A stretch of DNA of 64,000 bases, from NCBI GenBank assembly GCA_937898415.1, contig CALDLA010000010.1, forward strand, positions 6,268 to 70,267, written 5' to 3'. Each line of letters begins with the position of its first letter. Within the stretch, counting starts at the first letter, position 1. The notes beneath the pieces are model-generated. The model had not been told where the DNA came from and made no database searches. It worked only from the letters and a program-made list of their open reading frames with translations. The stretch comes from an uncultured Prevotellaceae bacterium. Lineage in GTDB: Bacteria > Bacteroidota > Bacteroidia > Bacteroidales > Bacteroidaceae. Position numbers and translations under genes: made by a program. This document shows, one piece after another, positions 50,211-59,016 of the stretch.

Positions 50211-51455
50211 ATGAAGACAAAAGATTTTTCAAAGAAATTACTGGTGGCACTTACCTTGATGTTGGCTCTTGCAATGAATGCCAAAGCACAGAAGTCGACC
50301 CAAGACAAGCGAGTGATGGCGTTTCAGACGGTGATGGCCATGCACGACACCACCTACAAGAATCTGATCAAGGATGGGAAATACAAAGAGGCCATCGCTC
50401 CGCTGACCAAGCTCATCAACATCCTCGACACCACAACAATCTGTCAGGACACGGAGATTTCGCCCGAAATGATTAAAGCCGCAAAGGCCGATTATCTTTA
50501 TGACCAGGCCTGCTGCTTTGCCCTGACGAGCCAAAAGAAACTGGCTTTGGCCACACTCGGGAAATCGGTGGATAGCGGCTATAAGCGCTACGACAACATG
50601 CTCAACGACAACGACCTTGCTTCGCTACGCAAGGACAAGAAATATCAGGCCCTGCTGGCCGAGGTAAAGGACCGCCAGCCGCTGAGCGTGCTCAAGAAAT
50701 CGGCTCCATATGCCCAAGATACCGTGAAAATGGATACCCCTTTCCGCTATGAGTCGAAGGATTCGAAGTGTCTTAGCGTTGTTCGCGAATACTTTAAGCT
50801 TGACTCGGTGGCTGGTCAGGGTGACGAACTGTCGAAAATTATCAACCTGCTGCACTTTGCCCACGACAATATGCGCCACGACGGCGGCAATCGCGCCTTT
50901 GCTGAGATGGATGCCATCGACCTGTACAACTATTGTAAGACTACGGGCAAAGGCATCAACTGTCGCCAGCTGGCCATATCACTTTGCGAGATGTATCTCT
51001 CTATAGGCATCCCTGCCCGTTACGTTACCTGTATGCCTGCCGATCCACTCGACTATGAATGCCACGTCATCAATACCGTCTGGTCGAGCCAACTGCAGAA
51101 GTGGCTTTATATCGACCCTACGATGGATGCCTGGGTGACGGACGAGGACGGCACGATGCTCAGCATTGCCGAGGTGCGCGAGCGACTCATTAAGGACCAA
51201 CCACTGGTACTCTGCGAGACTGCCAACTGGAACCATGAGAGCCAGCAGACCAAGGAGTATTATCTGGGATATTACATGGCCAAGAATCTCTACTACTTTG
51301 TCTGCAAGAAATACAGTCGGTTCAACCCAGAGAGCGACTATCGCCCTAATCCTGCAGAGGAAGACATCCGCCTGATTCCCGTAGGCTTCGTCAACGACAA
51401 CTGGAAGTGCGATACCACTAACGATCCCGATTTCTTCTGGGCAAAGCCTGAATGA
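50211..51455 (+). CDS. Secreted transglutaminase-like protein
   Basis: 414 residues with signal peptide (LLVALTLMLALAMNAKAQ). The C-terminal half is a transglutaminase-like cysteine peptidase domain: the catalytic Cys in GKGINCRQLAISLCEM, His in DYECHVINTVW and Asp in YIDPTMDAW. The N-terminal half is helical with an unusual repeat of Lys/Leu. The likely role is a periplasmic peptidase or transferase. It starts 52 bp after the LiaF-like gene and ends 10 bp before the PhzF gene. Confidence 0.85.
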   Translation: MKTKDFSKKLLVALTLMLALAMNAKAQKSTQDKRVMAFQTVMAMHDTTYKNLIKDGKYKEAIAPLTKLINILDTTTICQDTEISPEMIKAAKADYLYDQACCFALTSQKKLALATLGKSVDSGYKRYDNMLNDNDLASLRKDKKYQALLAEVKDRQPLSVLKKSAPYAQDTVKMDTPFRYESKDSKCLSVVREYFKLDSVAGQGDELSKIINLLHFAHDNMRHDGGNRAFAEMDAIDLYNYCKTTGKGINCRQLAISLCEMYLSIGIPARYVTCMPADPLDYECHVINTVWSSQLQKWLYIDPTMDAWVTDEDGTMLSIAEVRERLIKDQPLVLCETANWNHESQQTKEYYLGYYMAKNLYYFVCKKYSRFNPESDYRPNPAEEDIRLIPVGFVNDNWKCDTTNDPDFFWAKPE

Positions 51456-51465
51456 TATAGCTATA

Positions 51466-52344
51466 ATGAAACAATACAGATACGTTAAGAGCAATGCCTT
51501 TACATCAGGCAACTCATTAGGTAATCCTGCGGCATGCATATTTACAGGACTAGAGGATTTGACTCCTGAGCAGATGCAGGCAATAGCTGCCGAACATAAG
51601 GGATTTGTGATGGAAGTCGTGTTTTGCAGTCAGTCGGAAGTGGCAGACTGTAAGCTTACCTATTATTCATCAGAGTGTGAGGTGGAGTTCTGTGGACATG
51701 GAACCATCGCCACCATGTATACAATGGTGAAGGAGACACCTGAACTGATAGACAAGCCTGTCATTACAGCCGAGACCAATCGCAAGGGAATCATCGAAGT
51801 GTTTAATGCCATCAAAGAAGAGGATGCCGTGTATATCACAGCTCCTGATCCTATAGAGCATCCGATGAATCTTTCAGTCGGACAAATCGAGGATGCACTC
51901 ACTCTGCCTCATGGTGCCGTCCGCAAGGATCTTCCAACCCGAATTATCGATGCAGGTTTGCGTACGCTCCTTGTTCCCATTACAGACTTCGATACCGAAA
52001 TTTCTGTCTATCCAAACGAGCAGAGTCTGAAGACGTTCTGCGAGAGCAACGATATTGACATCATCCTTGTATTCTCCAAGCAGACGGCTGACACATCAAC
52101 CTTTGCCCACACCAGAGTCTTTGCGCCCAAATTCGGCTATCTGGAAGACCCTGCAACAGGCTCTGGCAATATTGCTTTTGCCAACTACCTGCTGAGCGAA
52201 GGACTTTGGAAAGGTGAGCCAATCATGATAGAACAAGGTGGTAATAATCGTGTATTTAATTCCGTAAAGCTCAAATGCCAGGATGGCAAGGTGCTGTTCG
52301 GTGGCAAGGCTACCAAGAAGATAGAAGGAGAGTATTATATATAA
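51466..52344 (+). CDS. PhzF-family isomerase-like protein
   Basis: 292 residues. Starts with the family pattern YVKSNAFTSGNSLGNPAACIF and has the paired half with FAPKFGYLEDPATGSGNIAFANYL (the DPATGSG motif). The catalytic Glu in HKGFVMEVVFC fits the family site. PhzF members isomerise or epimerise diverse substrates; this one is not assigned. Co-directional, 9 bp before the barrel gene. Confidence 0.9.
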   Translation: MKQYRYVKSNAFTSGNSLGNPAACIFTGLEDLTPEQMQAIAAEHKGFVMEVVFCSQSEVADCKLTYYSSECEVEFCGHGTIATMYTMVKETPELIDKPVITAETNRKGIIEVFNAIKEEDAVYITAPDPIEHPMNLSVGQIEDALTLPHGAVRKDLPTRIIDAGLRTLLVPITDFDTEISVYPNEQSLKTFCESNDIDIILVFSKQTADTSTFAHTRVFAPKFGYLEDPATGSGNIAFANYLLSEGLWKGEPIMIEQGGNNRVFNSVKLKCQDGKVLFGGKATKKIEGEYYI

Positions 52345-52353
52345 TTCATAGTG

Positions 52354-54486
52354 ATGAAAAGAATTGTTTTGGCTACGACTATCGCCCTTGCGTTTATATC
52401 AGCGAGTGGACAGGAGCAACAAGATAGCTTAAAATCTGTTAGCATGATGCAGGAGTTGCAGGAGGTTGTCGTGAAGGGCAACCTCCCCAATACCCGTCTG
52501 AAGGGCAATGCCATGATAACCCGCATTCAGGGAACTCCGCTATCAGATGCAGGCACACTGGGCGAGATGTTGGTGAAAGTGCCTGGCATGACAGGCACGG
52601 ACGAGGCACCCGAGGTATTGGGGAAGGGTTCTCCGCTTATCTATATCAATGGCCGACTGATGCGCGACAATAGCGAACTGAAGCGTCTGCGCAGCGAGGA
52701 AATCCGCGATGTAGAGGTAATCAATAATCCTGGTGCGCAGTATGACGCGACAGTGCGGGCCGTGGTGCGCATCCGCACTGTCCGTCAGCAGGGTGACGGC
52801 CTCAGTCTCGACCTCACGCTGTCTGATGAGCACGACTTGCGTTACGATTTCGATCGTCCGCAGATGAAAGTAGGCGTTAACTATCGTAAGAACGGCGTTG
52901 ATGTGTTTGGCTCTGTGTATTACTATCATCAGGACTATCGTCAGTACAGCACCATCGAGGATATCACCACAACGGATAAGGTGTTCCGTCAATATGGCCC
53001 TTATACGATGACGTGGAAGCACGATAACCTGACCTATACGGCTGGTGTGAACTGGCAGTTGTCGGACAATCACTCGCTGGGTGTTCGTGCCGATCTGACG
53101 CACCAGATGAACGGCAAGAATCAGGTGATTTACGATGAGGATGTGTTTGAGAATAATGCCCTTATCGACCACCTCTACTCTCACCAGACCAGCAAGGAGA
53201 CGAAGCCATTGGGATGGCTCACCAACACCTATTATAATGGTAAGTTGGGCAAGCTGGACATCGACTTCAACTTCGATTTCATGAGGAATGGAACGGATAC
53301 CGACCGCGAGAACGTTGAGCAGAGCAAGGTACAGGATGATTTCGTCGTCAGCAAGTCGTGCACCAGGAGTCGTCTCTATGCTAGCAAGCTGGTGCTGTCA
53401 TACCCCGTTTGGAAGGGTGAGATGGCAGCTGGTACTGAGATGACATTCGTGAATCGCAACAACACTTATTGGATTGACAAGGCCATAATTGCCAATTCGG
53501 ATGCCGAAATCACAGAGAACAACGTGGCCGTCTTTGTCGAATACAGCTGCGATTTCAAGAAGTACGGCAGCGCCTCCGTAGGTCTACGATATGAGCATAC
53601 GCTCATGGATTATGATGATGCCATCAATAAAGACGAAAAGATGCATCGCTCCATGGACGAGTGGTTCCCCACGGCATCCTACTCTGTGACCTTGGGCAAG
53701 GTGCAGACGGCTCTGTCGTATAGCATGAAGACCTATCGCCCCAGCTTCTTCGCTATGAACGATGCCGTGACCTATATCAGTCGTTATATGTATCAGGCCG
53801 GAAACTCACAGTTGCTCAACGAGCGCGTGCGCGACCTGACGCTGAACGTATCGTACAAGTGGATTACGCTCACTGCCTCGTATGAGCATCTGACGAATCC
53901 CATCACCCAATGGAACTTCCTTACTGAGACAGATGCGATGCTTTGCAAACACATCAACCTCGATAAGCCCATCAACACACTGAGCGCCTATTTGGCAGTA
54001 ACGCCTCGCGTAGGCATCTGGTCACTCAATGCAACGGCTGGTTTCGAGAAGCAGGACCTCTATCTCGATGTTGAGGGACCTCAGGGCGTATACCGTGTCT
54101 ATTACGACAAGCCCCAATATACGCTCAATGCCTATAACACCTTTACGCTGAAGCATGGCTGGCGATTCGATGTGAACCTGATGTACCGTTCCAGCGGATG
54201 CTCGTACAATTTCTACAACGATACTTACAACCTCCGTCTCGGTCTCGTGGCACAGAAGAGCCTGCTAAAAGACAACTCGCTCACCCTTCGTGCCGCTGTG
54301 CTCGACTGCTTCCAGCGCAACCGCATGAACGAATTCTCTGATTGCGGTTATAACCAAATTCAGCAGAACAACCGCTTCTCTACCCACAAACTGATGCTAT
54401 CGCTCATCTATCGCTTGAATGCTACTCGCAGCAAGTACAAAGGTACCGGCGCAGGTAAGGATGCTCAGGCCAGAATGGGTTCATAA
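52354..54486 (+). CDS. TonB-dependent-type outer-membrane barrel protein without carboxypeptidase-like domain
   Basis: 710 residues from the ATG at 52354 (a GTG at 52351 is possible). Signal peptide, then a plug-like region (LQEVVVKGNLPNTRLKGNAM...VLGKGSPLIYINGR...VEVINNPGAQYDA) and a long barrel of alternating strands. It ends SKYKGTGAG, shared with the two barrels downstream. Unlike those it lacks the N-terminal CarboxypepD_reg-like domain. No SusD partner, so it is not a typical polysaccharide system. It lies 9 bp before the beta-lactamase gene. Confidence 0.85.
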   Translation: MKRIVLATTIALAFISASGQEQQDSLKSVSMMQELQEVVVKGNLPNTRLKGNAMITRIQGTPLSDAGTLGEMLVKVPGMTGTDEAPEVLGKGSPLIYINGRLMRDNSELKRLRSEEIRDVEVINNPGAQYDATVRAVVRIRTVRQQGDGLSLDLTLSDEHDLRYDFDRPQMKVGVNYRKNGVDVFGSVYYYHQDYRQYSTIEDITTTDKVFRQYGPYTMTWKHDNLTYTAGVNWQLSDNHSLGVRADLTHQMNGKNQVIYDEDVFENNALIDHLYSHQTSKETKPLGWLTNTYYNGKLGKLDIDFNFDFMRNGTDTDRENVEQSKVQDDFVVSKSCTRSRLYASKLVLSYPVWKGEMAAGTEMTFVNRNNTYWIDKAIIANSDAEITENNVAVFVEYSCDFKKYGSASVGLRYEHTLMDYDDAINKDEKMHRSMDEWFPTASYSVTLGKVQTALSYSMKTYRPSFFAMNDAVTYISRYMYQAGNSQLLNERVRDLTLNVSYKWITLTASYEHLTNPITQWNFLTETDAMLCKHINLDKPINTLSAYLAVTPRVGIWSLNATAGFEKQDLYLDVEGPQGVYRVYYDKPQYTLNAYNTFTLKHGWRFDVNLMYRSSGCSYNFYNDTYNLRLGLVAQKSLLKDNSLTLRAAVLDCFQRNRMNEFSDCGYNQIQQNNRFSTHKLMLSLIYRLNATRSKYKGTGAGKDAQARMGS

Positions 54487-54495
54487 ATAGAACCA

Positions 54496-55320
54496 ATGAA
54501 TAAAAATATGAAGTTTTTTATATCGATTACATTGTTATTGTTCTGCTGCTGTGGCATGAAGGGACAGCAGACGGACAAAGAGGTTGTTGGTGTCTGCGTC
54601 AAAAAAGGTGGAACGGAGAGTGGTATCAATGCGACAAGCCGTTTCCCAATGTACAGCGTCATGAAATTCCCGCAGGCACTATATATTGCAGACTATCTTA
54701 CCAAGAACAACATTGAGTTGAACGCAGAGGTATCAGTCAGGAAAGACGAACTGATGCAAGATACATGGTCGCCAATGCTGAATACTTTTGAAGGAGAAAG
54801 GTCTTTTACCTACGCAGAATTGCTGACTCTCTCGCTTCAACAGAGTGATAATAACGCCTGCGATATTCTCTTCGAACAATGCGGTGGACCGAGAAAAGTG
54901 GAAAAATACATCCAAAATCTTGGATTCAAAGACATTCGTATTCAGAAGACGGAAAAGCAAATGCATGCAAACCCTGCACTAAGTAATAAAAACTGGTGTA
55001 CACCACAGTCGATGGTAGCCCTCCTTGACTGGTTTATTGCGCATCATAACGACAACGAACCTCTCCGCTATATCTGGAAATTGATGGAGGAATGTCAAAC
55101 TGGTAAGGATCGCCTGCCCGCAGCAGTTCCAACTTCTGCAAAAGTCGTTCATAAGACAGGGACAGGATATCCATTACCATCAGGTCAGCCGTCAGGCATC
55201 TGCGATGTGGGTATTATCATATTGAATCATGGTCAGCAGTTTCCTATTGCTGTTTTCATTACCAACCCCTCTTCGCAATCAAAGATTTCTGATGTTGCGA
55301 AACAATTAATTGAATTATAG
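54496..55320 (+). CDS. bla: Class A beta-lactamase, subclass A2-like
   Basis: 274 residues with a signal peptide ending near a CCC-G stretch (possible lipobox). The active-site motifs are present: Ser54-Val-Met-Lys57 (SxxK), Ser117-Asp-Asn119 (SDN), Glu153 in the omega loop and Lys220-Thr-Gly222 (KTG). The sequence around MYSVMKFPQALYIADYL and QDTWSPMLNTFEGE resembles the CfxA/CblA/CepA group of Bacteroidota, which hydrolyses cephalosporins. I cannot predict the spectrum. It lies 9 bp after the barrel gene and 3 bp before the next, so it is likely in the LytTR-controlled unit. Confidence 0.93.
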   Translation: MNKNMKFFISITLLLFCCCGMKGQQTDKEVVGVCVKKGGTESGINATSRFPMYSVMKFPQALYIADYLTKNNIELNAEVSVRKDELMQDTWSPMLNTFEGERSFTYAELLTLSLQQSDNNACDILFEQCGGPRKVEKYIQNLGFKDIRIQKTEKQMHANPALSNKNWCTPQSMVALLDWFIAHHNDNEPLRYIWKLMEECQTGKDRLPAAVPTSAKVVHKTGTGYPLPSGQPSGICDVGIIILNHGQQFPIAVFITNPSSQSKISDVAKQLIEL

Positions 55321-55323
55321 ACA

Positions 55324-55791
55324 ATGAAAAGATTGCGACTCGGGGCTATTCTCCACTTTATCATAGCCATTGGCCATCTCGGTTGTCTCTTTGCATTGGA
55401 TGAAGCATTCGACGCATACGGCATCAAAGAGGTGATGCACAACATGGTGTTTGGTCACGTTTGGATGCTTTATGCTCTGACATTCTGCCTCGCTTTGGCC
55501 TTCGCATTAGCAGGATTCTATGCTCTCTCAGCCTCTGGCGACATCCGGCGGCTCCCACTGACTCGCATAACCATTATTGTAATCATTGTGCTCTACAGTC
55601 TTCGTGCCTTGGCAGGAGGCTGGGTTTGTGTAGCGGATTTTTTCGCTGACGCTCAACAACACGTCAGTTGGCTTCAATTTTTCTCGTCCGTCATTCCAGC
55701 CTTTATTGCGTGGTGCTATTATCCCGGTCTTAAAAAGACAATGCCTGGAGCAGCGAGAGCCGCCAAACTTGTTTGGATGGCCGAGTCGTGA
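55324..55791 (+). CDS. Four-helix membrane protein; C-terminus formed by a 72-bp repeat
   Basis: 155 residues with four hydrophobic helices (for example LHFIIAIGHLGCLFAL, WMLYALTFCLALAFALAGFY, ITIIVIIVLYSLRALAGGW). Unknown function. The last 17 codons (MPGAARAAKLVWMAES) come from the first copy of the 72-bp repeat (55740-55811), so the original C-terminus may be different. It is 3 bp after the beta-lactamase gene. Confidence 0.65.
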   Translation: MKRLRLGAILHFIIAIGHLGCLFALDEAFDAYGIKEVMHNMVFGHVWMLYALTFCLALAFALAGFYALSASGDIRRLPLTRITIIVIIVLYSLRALAGGWVCVADFFADAQQHVSWLQFFSSVIPAFIAWCYYPGLKKTMPGAARAAKLVWMAES

Positions 55792-55811
55792 CAGGCAAAG
55801 ACAAAGTCAAT
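55740..55811. repeat. 72-bp repeat, copy 1
   Basis: AATGCCTGGAGCAGCGAGAG to GTCAAT, 70 of 72 bases identical to 56144-56215. Inner hairpin CCAAAC-TT-GTTTGG and outer GCCTG/CAGGC. It spans the end of the 4-helix gene and reaches the start codon of the next gene. Confidence 0.92.
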
Positions 55812-56370
55812 GAAGCATTTTCCAAACTTCCTTTCCGCATCTCGAATCACATTGTGTCTGCCTTTGCTTTTGGTGGATGCAATGACTGTACCCTTCTGGG
55901 TGCTCTACGTGATAGCTGGTACCACGGATATGCTCGACGGCTTTCTGGCAAGACAATGGGGAGTGGAGAGTAAGTTCGGAGCCAGATTGGATAGTTTGGC
56001 AGACTTTGTATTTGTCTTAGCTGTAGGATATAAATTGTATCCGTGGCTGAAACTTCCTGCTGTGCTGTGGATGATGATAGGGCTTATCGCATTGGTGAAA
56101 ACAGTCAATGCGACAAGCTCATATGTAGTAAAACACAAGATAGAATGCCTGGAGCAGCGAGAGCCGCCAAACTTGTTTGGATGGCTGAGTCGTGACAGGC
56201 AAAGACACAGTCAATTCCTACACACAAAAGCCAACAAATTGACAGGATTCCTACTTTTTATCGGCATGATGACTATTGGGCAGTCATACTTCATCGCTAT
56301 TGCATGGATGATTGCATGTTTCGCCCTCTTCACAGCTATACAGGAAGGACTTTTGATTCGTAGTAAATAG
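55810..56370 (+). CDS. CDP-alcohol phosphatidyltransferase with 24-residue insertion
   Basis: 186 residues, several membrane helices. The family signature DxxDGxxARxxxxxxxxGxxxDxxxD is intact: DMLDGFLARQWGVESKFGARLDSLAD. Such enzymes join a CDP-alcohol with a second alcohol in phospholipid synthesis. Residues about 112-135 (CLEQREPPNLFGWLSRDRQR...) are encoded by copy 2 of the 72-bp repeat in frame. The paralogue at 63040 has no such segment at that place. The activity of this enzyme is uncertain because of the insertion. Confidence 0.85.
   Translation: MKHFPNFLSASRITLCLPLLLVDAMTVPFWVLYVIAGTTDMLDGFLARQWGVESKFGARLDSLADFVFVLAVGYKLYPWLKLPAVLWMMIGLIALVKTVNATSSYVVKHKIECLEQREPPNLFGWLSRDRQRHSQFLHTKANKLTGFLLFIGMMTIGQSYFIAIAWMIACFALFTAIQEGLLIRSK
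56144..56215. repeat. 72-bp repeat, copy 2, inside the phosphatidyltransferase gene
   Basis: Exactly 24 codons long, so the reading frame is kept. It differs from copy 1 at two positions (ccgagt/ctgagt and acaaag/acacag). Direct orientation, 404 bp from copy 1. Confidence 0.92.
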
Positions 56371-56438
56371 ACCATTCGTCACAGAATCGTACCATTCGTC
56401 ACAAATAGCAGCTAAGTCGCAACTTTAGCAGATCCCTG
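56371..56438 (+). promoter_or_regulatory. LytTR-type operator ahead of the second barrel gene
   Basis: Two perfect copies of ACCATTCGTCACA (56371 and 56391) precede a core that matches the 45.4-kb promoter (TCGCAACT, then GATCCCTGCATCGTCAAAC against TACCTTTGCATCGTCAAAC). The -7 box is degenerate. Here the half-site spacing is 20 bp and not 22 bp. Confidence 0.55.
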
Positions 56439-56476
56439 CATCGTCAAACTGGCAAATTATTCAAAATTGTTAAGTT

Positions 56477-58864
56477 ATGAACAAATTCAGTTTAAAGATG
56501 TTGGCCTGTTTGGCTGCAATGATGATGAGCCTGACAGCTCAAGCTAAGACTCAGGACGTTGGTGGAAGAGTGATAGACCAGAATGGTGAACCGCTCGGAT
56601 TTGTAAGTGTAGCTCTGCTCTCGGCAGACTCTACTTATATCCAGGGTGCTACGAGCGATGAGAATGGAGCGTTTATGATCCAGGCAACTGATGCGTGCTG
56701 CATTCTACGACTCTCGTTTATCGGCTATCGTACGCAATACGTGGATGTAAAAGGCACGGACGTGGGTACCATCCAAATGGAGGAAGACCAGCCATTGTTG
56801 AGCGAAATAATCGTAAAAGGACAGATCCCGAAGACGAAACTAACGGGTAACTCGATGGTGACCACCATCCAGGGCACTATTCTTGGAACCTCGGGAACAG
56901 CCAAGGAGATGCTGACTAAGGTGCCTGGCATAACCCTGAAGGGCGAAGACCTGGAGGTATTGGGCAAAGGCACACCAATTTTTTATATTAATGGCCGCAA
57001 AATGCACGACAAAGAAGAACTGAAGCGCTTGCGTTCAGAGGAGATTGCAAGTGTGGAAGTGATTACCAATCCTGGTGCACAATACGATGCTACAATATCA
57101 TCAGTCGTGAGGATCAAGACCATTCGCCGCGAGGGCGACGGATTTGGTTTTGACTTGAATACAGGTTTTAATCAGGATCTGAGGTTTGGCGAGAGCGACC
57201 CTAGTGCCCAGTTGAACCTGCGCTACCGCCATAACAACCTCGACCTGTTTGGAATGTTGAACTACTGGAAATGGGACCTAAATAGCCTAAGAAACGATGA
57301 GCAGTCAAACTACCTGCCTACTGATAGGGGCGTTTTGAGCATCATGCAGGAAACTCATTCCAGGAACCATTATAAGAACAATGGGCTTGACTATAACCTT
57401 GGGGTCAACTGGCAGATAGCAGAAAATCATTCTGTTGGTGCCAGAATCCAACGCAACGACCGCTTCAATGCCACCACAGACCTGACGGTGGAGACGGACA
57501 TTGAGCGCCAGCCCCTCCAGCAGAAGGAACACAATTATTCTACCCAAGACGAGCATCGCCACACCTTCTATAACTGGGAAGGCAATACATATTACAATGG
57601 TCAGGTAGGTAAGATGGGCATTGACCTAAACATGGATTTCCTGATGGACATGACTAACGTTGATAATCATATCAATGAACTCGTTAATCATACTGACCAC
57701 CATGCTATGGAACAGGACAATAGCACTACTATATCTCTGTGGGCTACAAAACTGGTGCTGACCTATCCCGTCTGGAAAGGACAACTGGAGGCAGGAACGG
57801 AGCTCTCGTTTGTGACTCGCAACAACAGTTCTTCCATCACCAACTATCCCTTGCCTGCTTCTGATTCGAAGGTGAAGGAAAATAATATCGCAGCCTTCGT
57901 AGCCTACAACTTCAACCTGGAGAAGGTGGGTAACTTCAGTGCTGGTTTACGTTATGAGCATGTGGGTTTCGACTATACTGATCATCTCGATGCTGCCAAC
58001 AATATGACGCGTTATCAGAACGAATTCTTCCCCAGTCTGTCATGGGCAAGACAGTTCGGACCCGTGCAGACTTCAGTAGCCTACAGTTTCAAGACCATCC
58101 GTCCTGACTATAACAGCTTGAGCGACCGCATTATCTATATCAACTCCTACACGCTGACTCAGGGCGATCCTACGCTGAAGAATGCCACGATGCAGGAGGT
58201 GAGCCTCAATGCCCGCTACAAGTGGCTGAACCTCTTTGCAGCCTACGAGCGTCGTGACAACACGCTGTCGCAACTGCCTTACGCATATAATAACGAGGGG
58301 ATGATTATGATGAAACGCGTCAACCTGGAGAATCCCGTACGCAATCTGGCAGTCTTCCTCTCTGCCAATCCCACCTTCGGTATCTGGAGCCCAAACTGGA
58401 CTGTTGGTGGACAGAAGTTCTGGAACACGATGGAGTTTGACGATCCACGCTCAGAAACAGGTAAGGTAAAGGAGACCTACACGAAGCCCATCTTCTTCAT
58501 CGACCTGAACAATGCTTTCCGTCTGCCACACCGCTGGCAACTGGAGGCTAACATGAACATCATGACTAAAGGTGATGTCATCAACTTCCACATGGAGTCG
58601 GCATCATATCTTCTTGGGGTTGTAGTTCAAAAGTGTTGGTTGAAGAATGATGCTCTTTGTCTTCGTGTCAGCCTCAACGACGTGCTGCAGCGTAGTGTTC
58701 AGGACATGCGCATGAGCTGTGGTGGTTATCAGGTTAAGGAGAGCGCTGTGCGCAGCAACCACAACTTGAACATCACGCTGCGCTACACATTCAACGCCTC
58801 GAAGAGCAAGTATAAGGGCACTGGTGCCGGACAGGCAGAGCGTCAGAGAATGAGTAGCAATTAG
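56477..58864 (+). CDS. TonB-dependent-type outer-membrane barrel with carboxypeptidase-like domain
   Basis: 795 residues. Signal peptide, a CarboxypepD_reg-like domain (VGGRVIDQNGEPLGFVSVALLSADSTYIQGATSDENG...RLSFIGYRTQYVDV), a plug region (LLSEIIVKGQIPKTKL...NPGAQYDATISSVVRI) and the barrel, ending SKYKGTGAG. Close paralogue of 52354 and 59017. No SusD partner. Predicted LytTR operator at 56371. Substrate unknown. Confidence 0.87.
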   Translation: MNKFSLKMLACLAAMMMSLTAQAKTQDVGGRVIDQNGEPLGFVSVALLSADSTYIQGATSDENGAFMIQATDACCILRLSFIGYRTQYVDVKGTDVGTIQMEEDQPLLSEIIVKGQIPKTKLTGNSMVTTIQGTILGTSGTAKEMLTKVPGITLKGEDLEVLGKGTPIFYINGRKMHDKEELKRLRSEEIASVEVITNPGAQYDATISSVVRIKTIRREGDGFGFDLNTGFNQDLRFGESDPSAQLNLRYRHNNLDLFGMLNYWKWDLNSLRNDEQSNYLPTDRGVLSIMQETHSRNHYKNNGLDYNLGVNWQIAENHSVGARIQRNDRFNATTDLTVETDIERQPLQQKEHNYSTQDEHRHTFYNWEGNTYYNGQVGKMGIDLNMDFLMDMTNVDNHINELVNHTDHHAMEQDNSTTISLWATKLVLTYPVWKGQLEAGTELSFVTRNNSSSITNYPLPASDSKVKENNIAAFVAYNFNLEKVGNFSAGLRYEHVGFDYTDHLDAANNMTRYQNEFFPSLSWARQFGPVQTSVAYSFKTIRPDYNSLSDRIIYINSYTLTQGDPTLKNATMQEVSLNARYKWLNLFAAYERRDNTLSQLPYAYNNEGMIMMKRVNLENPVRNLAVFLSANPTFGIWSPNWTVGGQKFWNTMEFDDPRSETGKVKETYTKPIFFIDLNNAFRLPHRWQLEANMNIMTKGDVINFHMESASYLLGVVVQKCWLKNDALCLRVSLNDVLQRSVQDMRMSCGGYQVKESAVRSNHNLNITLRYTFNASKSKYKGTGAGQAERQRMSSN

Positions 58865-58932
58865 CCATTCGTCACATTTTTACACCGTATATCCCAGAAA
58901 TTAGGAGAATCAAATAGTATGTCATATCTTTG
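58865..58932 (+). promoter_or_regulatory. LytTR-type operator and -7 box of the third barrel gene
   Basis: Box 1 CCATTCGTCACA (58865), box 2 GTATATCCCAGA (58887) and -7 TATCTTTG (58925). The spacings of 22 and 60 bp equal those at 45422 and 49495. Confidence 0.72.
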
Positions 58933-59016
58933 CGGTCGAAAACCGCGAAACTCGGTGTTTCTTGGGCGGCGGGGATATAAAGAATGAAAAATAAGAAAAA
59001 AATAAAATAAGAAAAG

